DNA of 64,000 nt from Dyadobacter sp. 50-39 (GTDB lineage: Bacteria > Bacteroidota > Bacteroidia > Cytophagales > Spirosomataceae), in NCBI GenBank assembly GCA_001898145.1, contig MKSR01000010.1:124001-188000 (forward strand). Reading direction: 5' to 3'. Made by a program: the position numbers and the translations under genes. The first letter of the stretch is position 1, and each line of letters starts with the position of its first letter. The notes beneath the pieces were generated by a model that made no database searches, had not been told where the DNA came from, and worked only from the letters and a program-made list of their open reading frames with translations. Below, one piece after another: positions 54,604-63,433 of this stretch.

Positions 54604-54824
54604 TTAATTGATTCCTATTGTTTTACTTCTGCGTTCCAACAAATTGACATCCCGCCAGGCCCCTTTCATTTGGCCGATTTCCTCACGGTAGCCGATGATG
54701 GGAGATCCCACGCCTCCCATTCCGGCGGACTCGTTTCGAGTGTTGCCTCAGTGGTTGCAATGCCCTGAGCGTAGATGCCCCGGACGGAAGGCCAATCATC
54801 GGGTAACAGTTCTCTGATCGTCAT
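54604..54824 (-). pseudogene. arsN-type GNAT acetyltransferase with internal deletion
   Basis: ATG at 54824 begins MTIRELLPDDWPSVRGIYAQ then GIATTEATLETSPPEWEAWD, the start of the GNAT acetyltransferases common in ars operons. The frame is lost, and the C-terminal end IIGYREEIGQMKG followed by WRDVNLLERRSK is found in another frame ending at 54604. The middle (about 90 residues, including the acetyl-CoA loop) is missing. This follows the standard ars gene order, so the gene was once intact. Confidence 0.8.
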
Positions 54825-54846
54825 CGATATGCTATTAGGTGGTTAA

Positions 54847-55428
54847 TTAGCAACAGCCGCCTCCCGGTGTGCAACAAGACGTTTCCTCAGCGACTACAAC
54901 CAACTCAGGCTCTTCCTTTTTTTCTGCGGGAGCGCAGCAGGACGCGTCGGCCGACGATGTTCCGCAGCTTTGGTTGCGCGAAAGTGCCTTACACTGCGTG
55001 AAGTCGGGTACCAAATTTACCGTAAAGGTGTCGCCTTCGGTAACGAATTCGCCGGGATACATCTGCCGCGTGTCGAACTTCGAATTGCCAAATTCAATTT
55101 TCACTATCGCATTCGGGTTCAAAGGCAATGATTTCTCCACGACCCCAACGATTTTAAGCGCCTTGCCCACTTTCATGGACCGGTCAGCCTCTTTCACCGA
55201 CGGTTCCCAAAGCTGCACGATAACCTCGGTCCAGCTGTTCATCTGACCGCCGCAATCGACCGACACGATCGGCGCCTGCTTGATTTCGGTGATATGGTAT
55301 GAGCTATCTACGAACTTTCCTGCTTCATATTCAAATTGCAGGTGCAAGTCAGGGTTTTGTTCGAGCGTACGTTTGAAGTCGCCCCAGGTCATCGGCCCAG
55401 CAGTAACCTGATTTGTTTGATTTGCCAT
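54847..55428 (-). CDS. DUF6428-family protein with Cys-rich C-terminal tail
   Basis: 193 residues from ATG at 55428; the frame opens further up but contains no domain there. The core (PMTWGDFKRTLEQNPDLHLQ, GKFVDSSYHITEIKQ) is typical of DUF6428, found in ars operons. Its C-terminus is rich in Cys pairs (SADASCCAPAEKK, then TSCCTPGGGCC), which could bind arsenite, although this is unproven. An ArsR-type operator (55443-55458) lies 15 bases upstream. Confidence 0.88.
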   Translation of the reverse strand: MANQTNQVTAGPMTWGDFKRTLEQNPDLHLQFEYEAGKFVDSSYHITEIKQAPIVSVDCGGQMNSWTEVIVQLWEPSVKEADRSMKVGKALKIVGVVEKSLPLNPNAIVKIEFGNSKFDTRQMYPGEFVTEGDTFTVNLVPDFTQCKALSRNQSCGTSSADASCCAPAEKKEEPELVVVAEETSCCTPGGGCC

Positions 55429-55442
55429 ATATTGATTGTTAT

Positions 55443-55458
55443 AATGTAATATTACGAT
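55443..55458. promoter_or_regulatory. ArsR-type operator before the DUF6428 gene
   Basis: AATGTAATATTACGAT shares its GTAATATTAC core with the site at 55840-55855. It overlaps the promoter of the DUF6428-arsN-arsC-acr3 operon and lies 15 bases before the start at 55428. Confidence 0.75.
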
Positions 55459-55482
55459 TGATTTACTCAAAAAAATGCCTGT

Positions 55483-55812
55483 CTAATTGCAGCATGTAAC
55501 CTGTTCGAAGGATTCCAGCATTGAGCCGAACACCTCTCTTGCCTCTTCCCATACCGGTGGATTAATGCAATAGCAAACGCGTGGAGGATTAATCTCTCCC
55601 TGAATGATTCCTATCCGCTTCAACTCCTTCAAATGCTGGGACACAGTCGCCTGCGCAAGGTCCAGTTCATCCACCAAGTCACCGCAAACACATGCCTTTC
55701 GGGCAATGAGCAGCTGCAAGATTGCCACCCGCGCAGGGTGTGCAAATGCTTTCGCCAAATCTGCGATCCGGTTTTGTTGCGCTGTGAATATTTCCGTTTT
55801 CGTGACTCCCAT
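55483..55812 (-). CDS. arsR: ArsR/SmtB-family metalloregulator
   Basis: 109 residues with a single winged helix. The recognition region [20 protein letters not shown] is typical. Two Cys in [12 protein letters not shown], as in ELCVCDL, match the arsenic site of ArsR. A Cys pair (TCC) lies at the C-terminus. It represses the operon from the two palindromes at 55443 and 55840 until arsenite binds. Confidence 0.95.
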   Translation of the reverse strand: MGVTKTEIFTAQQNRIADLAKAFAHPARVAILQLLIARKACVCGDLVDELDLAQATVSQHLKELKRIGIIQGEINPPRVCYCINPPVWEEAREVFGSMLESFEQVTCCN

Positions 55813-55839
55813 GATGCAAACATAACCGAAAAAAATAAC

Positions 55840-55855
55840 ATCGCAATATTACGAT
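55840..55855. promoter_or_regulatory. ArsR-type operator before arsR
   Basis: ATCGCAATATTACGAT is palindromic at 14 of 16 positions and lies 28 bases before the arsR start (55812). It implies autoregulation. The same core occurs before the DUF6428 gene. Confidence 0.78.
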
Positions 55856-56034
55856 ACGATTTTTTTTCCTTGTAGATGCCCAAATTCCAGGCCAATTACT
55901 TCGGCACTGATGCACTAGAACTTTCAGAGCACATATATAGGCTCCCGACAGCCTGGGCCTCTGATTCATACATCCTTGATGTTTGTCCAAATTATCCGAA
56001 TTGAACAGTCGCCGCTATATACTGTAACCTTTAT

Positions 56035-56241
56035 ATGATTATATTTACAATCGGTAAAATCAGCGGACTCATGGATAAATTTCACTGGGCAAAATACATT
56101 TTCAGCTTCTGGATCGTAGCGATCACAGCTGCCCTTACTGCCAAGTACATTACAAGTAATACCATTGTACTGGTCATTCTGTCAGCCAGTCTCTTTTTGC
56201 TTTTAATCAAAGGCTTTTCCTCCACCAAAGCTTACCGGTAA
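56035..56241 (+). CDS. small membrane protein of unknown function
   Basis: 68 residues; a start at 56071 (MDKFHWAKYIFSFW) is equally possible. Two hydrophobic segments (IFSFWIVAITAALTA and TIVLVILSASLFLLLIKGF) with a short basic end. No family recognised. It precedes the next membrane-protein gene by 62 bases on the same strand, perhaps as one unit. Confidence 0.45.
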   Translation: MIIFTIGKISGLMDKFHWAKYIFSFWIVAITAALTAKYITSNTIVLVILSASLFLLLIKGFSSTKAYR

Positions 56242-56303
56242 TTGGTGCGGTCTGCACCTTTCGGCAACTTCGTCAATCTAGCGGCCCTTATAAGCTTTGT
56301 GAC

Positions 56304-56936
56304 ATGGGGACACTGATCATCTTTCTAATCATTTTCCTTCCCATGGGCTGGCTGATCTGGCGCATGATACGATTCACGCGTGATACGATCGGCACCAATT
56401 CCCCGATGAAAGTCCAGCGGATATATCGAACGACCGCACAGTCATTTTTTTTCAGGTCTGAGTATTTGTTTGTCCTGATGGGGCTCATCATGTTTGGCGT
56501 GACCATGCACGCCGTATTTTTTGCGCGCTTCTCTACCCCCTATCCAGAAATTGGCAGGGCTGTGGTCTTTTTACTCTCCTTGGCTTCGCTGGCCGTGCCG
56601 GGCATGATCGTGAGCGTCGATCTTAACCATTGGCCCTATTCGAGAGGCGTTGTGATTACCAGCTTACCCGATGTGCATCAACTGGAAATTGAGCTTTCAG
56701 ATGCGGTGGTCGTTTTGAAGGAGGGAGACATTTCCCGGATCGAGATTTTTCATAATAACAGGAAATTACAACTCGGCTTCGCTATATTCTATTTAACCAG
56801 CGGGAGCCACTTCATTCTACCTTTCAAAACAGAAGGCATGTGGGTAATTCAGGAATATTTCAAAGGGCTGCCTGTTGAGTACTTTGATCGGCTGGTACCG
56901 CTCATCAGAATCCGTCCAAGGGAATCCGTAATATGA
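56304..56936 (+). CDS. membrane protein with PH-like C-terminal domain, unknown
   Basis: 210 residues. An N-terminal helix (TLIIFLIIFLPMGWLIWRM), two further membrane segments around residues 45-100 (LFVLMGLIMFGVTMHAVFF, AVVFLLSLASLAVPGMIV), then a soluble C-terminal region with GDISRIEIFHNNRKLQLGFA and HFILPFKTEGMWV, which has the look of a PH-type domain. Function unknown. It ends in the terminator at 57041. Confidence 0.6.
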   Translation: MGTLIIFLIIFLPMGWLIWRMIRFTRDTIGTNSPMKVQRIYRTTAQSFFFRSEYLFVLMGLIMFGVTMHAVFFARFSTPYPEIGRAVVFLLSLASLAVPGMIVSVDLNHWPYSRGVVITSLPDVHQLEIELSDAVVVLKEGDISRIEIFHNNRKLQLGFAIFYLTSGSHFILPFKTEGMWVIQEYFKGLPVEYFDRLVPLIRIRPRESVI

Positions 56937-57040
56937 GCGCGATATGCACCGGCCTGGATTGTCCTGGCGGATGAAGAACCATAGGCGGTACACACAATTG
57001 GAGCATTAACGCTCATCCGGCATTTCACAATTATTGAATT

Positions 57041-57086
57041 AAAGTCCCGCATCCGGCTGGTTGAGAGGTGCGGGACTTTTTCTTTT
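57041..57086 (+). terminator. intrinsic terminator downstream of the membrane-protein genes
   Basis: AAAGTCCCGCA (57041-57051) pairs perfectly with TGCGGGACTTT (57069-57079), then TTCTTTT on +. The loop is 17 bases. Confidence 0.75.
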
Positions 57087-57104
57087 GCGTCAGATAGCCA
57101 TGTA

Positions 57105-57234
57105 GTCCTGGGGAAATTCTCCTTAGGATCGTCTCAGCAGCGTTTGGCACAAAACAACGATCAATCGCCTGGCGCATCATCTCGGTTCCGTAACCTTTCC
57201 CCAGGTCATCGGCTTCGCCAATCCAAATGTCGTA
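57105..57234 (-). pseudogene. GNAT acetyltransferase remnant (aminoglycoside-6'-type look)
   Basis: The minus-strand frame reads YDIWIGEADDLGKGYGTEM then MRQAIDRCFVPNAA, with no start or proper end. GKGYGTEM is the acetyl-CoA-binding motif of GNATs; IGEADDLGKGYGTEMM is typical of the AAC(6')-like group. It is cut on both sides and abuts the SDR remnant. Confidence 0.6.
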
Positions 57235-57705
57235 TTAAGCACTAAAATCCGTCGATTTTGTCAATACTTCCCATTCCTTGTACGTGGAAGACAGTAGGTC
57301 CAACCGGGCGAATGCACGTGCGTAAGCGTCGCTACCTAAAAGTAAATACAAAGGTGGTTGTGCCATTCCAGCAATTTCCATCATCACCTCAGCAGCCTTT
57401 GCCGGGTCGCCTATCTGCGTCCCGCTTTTGGCCGCAAACTTTTTCTGCTGGGACCGTACTTCTGAATAAGCATCAATTTTGCGCTGCGACAATACCAGCG
57501 AGTCCGGATTGTTGAAGTTTGTCCGAAATACGCCCGGAGCAACCAGCGTCACTTTGATGCCCAGATGGCGGATATCGTCAGCCAGCACTTCGGTCAGGCC
57601 AATCACAGCGTGCTTTGCAGCGCCGTAAATGGACCAGCCTGCGCTCGGGGCAATACCGGAAATTGAAGAAATGTTGATAATGTGACCATCCTGTGTTTTG
57701 ATATG
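57235..57705 (-). pseudogene. 5'-truncated SDR oxidoreductase
   Basis: Read from 57705: GHIINISSISGIAPSAGW, then YGAAKHAVIGLTEVLADDIR (Ser, Tyr, Lys present), then KVTLVAPGVFRTNF and a stop at 57235. The cofactor-binding N-terminal half (about 130 residues) is missing. Upstream, in another frame, an unrelated piece (IRLIDVMRGLDGHPTFAISK) is found, so the break is at a junction with foreign sequence. Confidence 0.75.
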
Positions 57706-57819
57706 GCAAAAGTAGGATGGCCATCCAGCCCACGCATTACATCAATCAAACGGATACTATCGAAATTCAAACATACCGCACAGCGCTGGGAGTAAGCTTT
57801 GTTTGCTTGTTGAAGTGCA

Positions 57820-58277
57820 TTAATTCGTTTTCACCGGAAACAGCTTCTCGTCGACCTCCGTACCCTGCCCGGCTACACGGCACCAGCCGCTGGCGTTCTT
57901 GTGAAACACTTCCAGTCTCCTGACTTCATGTTCACCTCCCGTCCGTCGACTTCAAGCTGTACATTGATCAGGAAATTCACTACGGCCATATTCCCGTCAT
58001 AAATGCGGATGAATTCATTACCAGGCACCGGCCACACCGATTTAAAAACCACTTTCTCCTTGGATTGTACACCCTGCCATTGCTCGTGCGAAAAGGAAAT
58101 ATCGCCCTTGGCACCTACCGCAATAAAATCTTTGCAATCAATTTGTACATCAGGCTTCCGGTTTCGCATCAGCGCCCTGATTTCCTGCCTTTCTTTGGGA
58201 TAGCTGGTTGTGTCGATTTGCGCTACGGCATGGAGGCATCCGAAAAGTAATAGGAGTAAAAAGCAGGTCTGTTTCAT
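57820..58277 (-). pseudogene. exported SnoaL/NTF2-like (DUF4440-type) protein, frameshifted near the end
   Basis: ATG at 58277 gives MKQTCFLLLLLFGCLHAVAQ as signal peptide, then FIAVGAKGDISFSHEQWQGV and IRIYDGNMAVVNFLINV, the NTF2-like core. The frame then runs VDGREVNMKSGD to an early stop at 57873. One base more after AAC would restore HEVRRLEVFHKNASGWCRV and GQGTEVDEKLFPV to a stop at 57820, which is how the family ends. It is either a 1-base deletion or a sequencing error. Confidence 0.68.
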
Positions 58278-58573
58278 AGTAATAAGGTCGGCGTTGGTTG
58301 ATATGAAAGATACAATTGGAAGTATGTGACTATACCACAAGATAACTAAGGATGCTTGCAATCACCTGGTTTTGACCGTTAAATCAATATTTTCTTATCA
58401 AAAGTTAGTTCGGTTACATCGGATACTTATCCCGAAAAGTAAACCTAACTCAACTTCCCGAATGCTCATAGTTTAATAATTACTTCAAAATGGCCTGCCG
58501 GCAGTAAAGACCGATATTGATTTAAATTGAAGATTGGCTTCAGTAAACCGCTTTTGCACGCCGTCTTCTGTGT

Positions 58574-59617
58574 TCATTCTTTTAGCTCATTCAGTGCATT
58601 CAGCGTTTTTTTTGTACTTTCCCGCAGAATCAGTCGAGTAGGCAACCGCTCAATGATAAAGTTCTCATCATTAGGGTTTTCAAGATGCCAAAACAGGATC
58701 TCCGCAGCCCTCCTACCAACCATCTCCGCTGATTGATGAATTGTACTTATTCTGGGAATGCAATAGGATGACACGGGTTCATCCGCGAAGCCGATGATAC
58801 TAACCTGATTGGGTACATTGATTCCCATTTCACAAAGCACGCACAAAGCATCGTAGGCGATATAATCAGAAAAACAAAAAATGCCATCTATCTGGTGCTC
58901 CGTAAAAAACAGCTTCATCTTAGCTTTCAATCTTTCGTTGTCGCTGTCCCAAGGAAAAATGAGTTCGGATCCCGTATTGATACACCTTTTCCTGATTCCT
59001 TCCTGGTAACCCATTTGGCGATGGAAATTTGTCGAGATATCACTTGGTCCACAGAAATATGCTATCTTCTTGCAGCCCGTATTGACCAAGTAATCTATTG
59101 CGTCCTGAGCACCGCTGAAATCGTCTGTAATGATGTAGGAAGCGTTCAGATCTTCAAACAGTCGATCGAAGAATACGACGGGGACGCCGCTTAGCATCAG
59201 TTCTTTATAATACTGAAAATGCCCGTTGTTGCCCGCATGGGATACAATCATTCCGTCGATAAGCAATCCGTTCAGCGCCTTTGCGGCATTCGCTTCTTTG
59301 CCGCAATCATTATTATGCGTGTTTACAATCAGGTGATAACCTTTTTCATTGACCACCTGGTCTATTCCCTTAAGGGCTTGCGAGAAATAGTGATGCGTAA
59401 ATTCAGGAAGTATCAACCCAATGTGATTGGAGCGGTTATTGTGCAGGTTCAGTGCGAAGGGATTCCTAGTGTACCCCCAGCGCCTGGCCAGGTTGAGCAC
59501 TTCAGTACGCACCTGTTGACTGATGCGCCCCCGATCGCTCAACGCTCTTGAAACGGTGGAAGAGGACAGGTTCAATTCTTCCGCAATATCCTTTATGGTT
59601 GCACGATTTCTATCCAC
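58574..59617 (-). CDS. LacI-family transcriptional regulator
   Basis: 347 residues. The N-terminal HTH (TIKDIAEELNLSSSTVSRAL) and hinge are typical, followed by a periplasmic-binding-like ligand domain (HIGLILPEFTHHYFSQALKG, PVVFFDRLFEDLNASYIITDDF). It is downstream of the fucose-type cluster on the same strand and likely represses it with a sugar as inducer. The 217 bases upstream hold no gene. Confidence 0.92.
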   Translation of the reverse strand: MDRNRATIKDIAEELNLSSSTVSRALSDRGRISQQVRTEVLNLARRWGYTRNPFALNLHNNRSNHIGLILPEFTHHYFSQALKGIDQVVNEKGYHLIVNTHNNDCGKEANAAKALNGLLIDGMIVSHAGNNGHFQYYKELMLSGVPVVFFDRLFEDLNASYIITDDFSGAQDAIDYLVNTGCKKIAYFCGPSDISTNFHRQMGYQEGIRKRCINTGSELIFPWDSDNERLKAKMKLFFTEHQIDGIFCFSDYIAYDALCVLCEMGINVPNQVSIIGFADEPVSSYCIPRISTIHQSAEMVGRRAAEILFWHLENPNDENFIIERLPTRLILRESTKKTLNALNELKE

Positions 59618-59834
59618 GAAGCGTATTCGACTTTTACTTGAACACCTTTATCGAAAGAGTAGCCGGATTGTCAGCTATGCATTTGTCAATGTTATGTTGA
59701 CACACGTTACCGGAGTTACCATCAGCAAGCGAGTCAACGATGGGATCTCCAAAAGCCGGACAAGCTCAAATGAAATTAATGAATTTTAGTCATATGTGAA
59801 ATTTATTCTCAAAATATTGCAATATAACCCTTGA

Positions 59835-60851
59835 TTATCGGATCTCAACCATGGCCTTAATTACACCTTGCGCAGGATTCAGCCAGGATTCGAATTGGTC
59901 TTTAACCTGATCGAACGCCGCGCGATGTGTAATGTAGATGGTCGGATCGATAAGCCCTTTTTTCATACAGGTGATGACATGCTCAAAGTCAGCACGTACT
60001 GCATTGCGGCTACTCATCAAGGTCGCCTCACGCTTGTGGAATTCGGGATGATTGAAACAGATATCACCCTTTTGCAGCCCCACCAGCACATAGCTGCCGC
60101 CATGCGCCAAGTAGTCGAATGCCGCGTGAATGGCTTTCAAACTGCCCGTCGCATCGATGATAACCGTAGGCATATCCCCTTGTGTTATCGAACGTAATTT
60201 TTCCAATACATGATCAGTTGCTGCATTGATCGTGTCCGAAACGCCCAATTTCTCCCGGCAGAATGCCAGTCTTCCCTCATGAATGTCCAACGCGATCACC
60301 TTCGCTCCCGCGATGCGTGCGAATTCCATGGTACCGAGTCCGATCGGCCCGGCGCCGACAACGAGGACGGTTTCGTTTTGTTTCACATTCGCCCGCCTAA
60401 TCCCATGTGCTCCAATGGAAAGCATCTCCACGAGTGCCAGCTCATCGAAACTCAACCCATCCCCATGTACCAGTGCATCGGAGGGTATCGACAGATATTC
60501 CGTCATGCCGCCGTCGATATGCACTCCGGAAACGCGAATACTTGTGCAGCAATTAGACTTGCCAGCCCGGCAGGCGATGCATTTTCCGCAATTGAAATAA
60601 GGAATGAAAGTTACCGCTTCGCCGACATGAAAGCCTGGCGCCCCTTCAGTTTCTAAAATTTCCCCGGACAGTTCATGACCTAGAATGCGAGGATAGCTGA
60701 AAAAAGGCTGCGTCCCTTCAAACGCATGCAGGTCGGTTCCGCAAATGCCGATCCTTTTGATTTTGATAATAGTGTTTCCCGGCGTTAACGAAGGTCTTTC
60801 GACTAGCTGATAAGCAAATTCGCCGGGGGTGGTACAGACCAGAACTTCCAT
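59835..60851 (-). CDS. zinc-dependent alcohol dehydrogenase, sugar/polyol type (MDR)
   Basis: 338 residues. Catalytic zinc ligands: C37 in GICGTD, H59 and E60 in LGHE. The structural zinc site C88, C91, C94, C102 has the usual spacing (NCGKCIACRAGKSNCC). The cofactor motif is VVGAGPIGLG. It probably oxidises a hydroxyl of a fucose-pathway intermediate such as 2-keto-3-deoxy-fuconate; this is inferred from context. The gap to the next gene is 38 bases. Confidence 0.9.
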   Translation of the reverse strand: MEVLVCTTPGEFAYQLVERPSLTPGNTIIKIKRIGICGTDLHAFEGTQPFFSYPRILGHELSGEILETEGAPGFHVGEAVTFIPYFNCGKCIACRAGKSNCCTSIRVSGVHIDGGMTEYLSIPSDALVHGDGLSFDELALVEMLSIGAHGIRRANVKQNETVLVVGAGPIGLGTMEFARIAGAKVIALDIHEGRLAFCREKLGVSDTINAATDHVLEKLRSITQGDMPTVIIDATGSLKAIHAAFDYLAHGGSYVLVGLQKGDICFNHPEFHKREATLMSSRNAVRADFEHVITCMKKGLIDPTIYITHRAAFDQVKDQFESWLNPAQGVIKAMVEIR

Positions 60852-60889
60852 ATTCGAATGGATCAGAGTGAATTTCGTGTTGAAAGCTA

Positions 60890-61678
60890 TTATGAATTGG
60901 CCAATGCACGATCCAGATGGACGTAACCGCCGTCGACGTAGATCAACTGTCCGGTCGTGTGGCTCGAACGCCGCGAGAGCAGGAAGGATACCATGTTGGC
61001 AATCTCTTCTGCGGTAGTCATCCGGTTTTCCAATGGGATGTGGGCGGTGATCGATTTAAGTTTTTCCTCCGGACTAGGCAATTTTCGGATCCATTTCTCG
61101 TACAGCGGCGTCCAGCATTCCGATACGATCACGGCGTTCACGCGGATGCCGTATTTCAAAAGCTCCACCGCCCATTCCCTGGTCAGTGCGTTGCGGCCGC
61201 CATTGGAGGCTGCATACGCCGATGTTCCTCCCTGACCCGTCTCCGCCGTTTTCGAACTAATGTTCACAATAGAGCCTTCGGATGCTTTCAACGCGGGTAA
61301 TGCGTAGTGTGCCATCAGATAATAATGCACGACATTCTTGTGCAGCGATGCCATGAAGGCCTCATAGTTGCCGTATTCCAGTCCCACGCCGTCATTAACG
61401 CCCGCATTGTTAACCAATCCGTCGATGCGGCCGAATTTTTTCATCACCGTAGCCACCGACTGTTCGCATGATTCTGGCTGAGTGAGCTCCGCCACTACCT
61501 GAAATGCGTCGAGTCCCAGAGCTGAAAGTGCGTCGATCGCTTTTTTATTGTCTTCCGCATTACGGCCTACGATAACCGGAATTGCACCTTCATGGGCCAA
61601 CACTCGGACAATCCCTTCCCCGATTCCCTTCGCGCCGCCCGTTACGACGACGACCTTATTCTGCAATTGTAAATCCAT
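60890..61678 (-). CDS. SDR-family oxidoreductase, L-fucose dehydrogenase-like
   Basis: 262 residues. Cofactor motif TGGAKGIGEG, NNAG at 90-93, Ser in NISSKTAETGQGG, then Tyr 155 in YAASNGGRNALTREWAVELL. At the usual Lys position the residue is Asn 159, so the YxxxK motif is YAASN. I believe relatives in Bacteroidota share this, in which case it is not a broken gene. It acts first on L-fucose or another sugar if the cluster is for fucose. It sits between the transporter and the zinc dehydrogenase gene. Confidence 0.85.
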   Translation of the reverse strand: MDLQLQNKVVVVTGGAKGIGEGIVRVLAHEGAIPVIVGRNAEDNKKAIDALSALGLDAFQVVAELTQPESCEQSVATVMKKFGRIDGLVNNAGVNDGVGLEYGNYEAFMASLHKNVVHYYLMAHYALPALKASEGSIVNISSKTAETGQGGTSAYAASNGGRNALTREWAVELLKYGIRVNAVIVSECWTPLYEKWIRKLPSPEEKLKSITAHIPLENRMTTAEEIANMVSFLLSRRSSHTTGQLIYVDGGYVHLDRALANS

Positions 61679-61709
61679 GATTTTGTGGTTAAAGGTAATT
61701 CCAAGAATT

Positions 61710-62963
61710 TCAATGCGAGGCCCCCATAGTGACCTGCTTGATTGAGTTGTTCTTTATTGCAAAATACAAGACGACCAGAAAACAGACCGCCGGGACCAAA
61801 TACGCCTTTTGAATAGAGGTAACGTCCGAAACCTGACCCATAATGACAGGAAAGATGGCTCCGCCGACAATCGACATGATGACCAGAGAGGATCCGATTT
61901 TGGTCTTTTCCCCAAGTCCGCGGATACTGAGCGCAAAAATCGTAGGGAACATGATGGACATAAAAAACTGCACGGCGACCAAAGCGTAAACCGAAAGCAT
62001 GCCTTCGGTAACTACCGCGGTAATGAGCAATGCGATGTTGATCAGGCTGTAGAGTGCCAGCAGGCGCGGCGGCGCTACAAAACGCATCAGGTAAGTGCCG
62101 ATAAAACGACCAATCATGAAGCTCAGAAACGCACCCGACAAAACGTATGCAGCCGTTTTTTCATCGACTCCAGCAACTTTATCGGAAAACCTGATAAAAA
62201 AGCTACTGATACAAACCTGTGCGCCCACATAGAAGAACTGTGCTAGAACCCCTAATATCAAGTTTTTTTCCGCCCAAATTGAGCCGGTTACCTGGTTGGC
62301 CGAATTCTCTTCCTCCTTGATCTCTGGCAATGCCGTGCGCCATATCATCACAGCGACTAGCAGAACGGTTACACCGATGATCAAAAAGGGCAATTGCACG
62401 GAGGAGGCCTCCGCATTGAGGAAACTGTCGAGTTCTTCTCGAGACATGGATTGCTGTTCCCCTCCGGAAAGGGTCTTTCCGGAGAGAATAAATGTCCCGC
62501 CCATTAATGGCGCTAAAAATGCGGCCAGGCCATTGAAAGATTGCGCAAAATTGAGCCGTTGCGTGGCCGAATCGGCATCACCGAGCACGGTCATGTAGGG
62601 GTTGGCTGCCGTTTCGAGCATAGTAAGTCCGCTGGCGATCACAAACAATGCAAAAAGGAAAAAGCCAAAATGCCTCATCTCGGCCGCCGGATAAAACAGG
62701 AATGTTCCCACCGCAAATAGAAGCAGGCCCAAGGTAATCCCGGCTTTGTAACCAAACCGCTTCATGTAAAGTCCGGCAGGCAAGGCGATCAGGAAATAGG
62801 CAATGTAGGACGCCGAGTCGATAAGGGCCGACTGAAAGTCGCTTAGCTGGCAGGCTTTCTTTAAATGCGGGATGAGAATCGGGTTGAGATTAAGGGCAAA
62901 GCCCCAAAGAAAAAACAAAGAAGTGATCAGAATAATAGCCAGCCGAGTTTTACGATCAGTCAT
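61710..62963 (-). CDS. fucP: L-fucose/proton symporter, FucP-type MFS permease
   Basis: 417 residues, 12 membrane helices. Family features: LFFLWGFALNLNPILIPHL near the N-terminus, GLTMLETAANPYMTVLGD and the C-terminal SLVIMSIVGGAIFPVIMG. The first is the NPILIPHLK-like element of FucP/GluP symporters. It imports L-fucose or a related sugar. The mutarotase gene lies 21 bases before it. Confidence 0.9.
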   Translation of the reverse strand: MTDRKTRLAIILITSLFFLWGFALNLNPILIPHLKKACQLSDFQSALIDSASYIAYFLIALPAGLYMKRFGYKAGITLGLLLFAVGTFLFYPAAEMRHFGFFLFALFVIASGLTMLETAANPYMTVLGDADSATQRLNFAQSFNGLAAFLAPLMGGTFILSGKTLSGGEQQSMSREELDSFLNAEASSVQLPFLIIGVTVLLVAVMIWRTALPEIKEEENSANQVTGSIWAEKNLILGVLAQFFYVGAQVCISSFFIRFSDKVAGVDEKTAAYVLSGAFLSFMIGRFIGTYLMRFVAPPRLLALYSLINIALLITAVVTEGMLSVYALVAVQFFMSIMFPTIFALSIRGLGEKTKIGSSLVIMSIVGGAIFPVIMGQVSDVTSIQKAYLVPAVCFLVVLYFAIKNNSIKQVTMGASH

Positions 62964-62984
62964 AAGGAAAATTGCTAAATTAAA

Positions 62985-63332
62985 TTAAATAGTTACCGGC
63001 ATTTTGTATATCTGCTCCATCAGCACCCACTTCTCTCCTGGTTCAGACCACTTGAGAGGCTGCTGAAATTTCCACATCAGTTGTTCCCACTGCTGTACCT
63101 TGGGATTGGCAGCGTCCAACTTCGCCTTGTTCTCAAAATCGAAGTCATCGCCGGTCTCTATGATCATGAACAAGCGGTTGCCGACCCTATAAATCTCCAT
63201 ATTGTTGATGCCGCCGTCTGCAATGCTTTGGGTAACTTCAGGCCAGGCGTTTTCCGCTTTGTGAAGTTGTTCGTATTCCTCAATCAGGCCCGGATCGTCT
63301 TTGAGATCCAGCGCCAAACAAAACTTTTTCAT
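62985..63332 (-). CDS. L-rhamnose/L-fucose mutarotase (RhaM-type)
   Basis: 115 residues of the DUF718/RhaM family: FCLALDLKDDPGLIEEYEQLH, then GGINNMEIYRVGNRLFMIIE and FENKAKLDAANPKVQQWEQL. It interconverts sugar anomers; the cluster favours fucose, but rhamnose is possible. The 101 bases between this gene and the glycosidase-like gene include TAACATGTTA and GTTACCG, candidate LacI sites. Confidence 0.88.
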   Translation of the reverse strand: MKKFCLALDLKDDPGLIEEYEQLHKAENAWPEVTQSIADGGINNMEIYRVGNRLFMIIETGDDFDFENKAKLDAANPKVQQWEQLMWKFQQPLKWSEPGEKWVLMEQIYKMPVTI

Positions 63333-63433
63333 ATCTGCTTTGGAAACTGTAATAACATGTTACCGTCAACGACTCAATGCGATTGAGATCTGTCACTGTT
63401 AAGACCTTCGCGATGCTGTCGGGATCAAAATCT

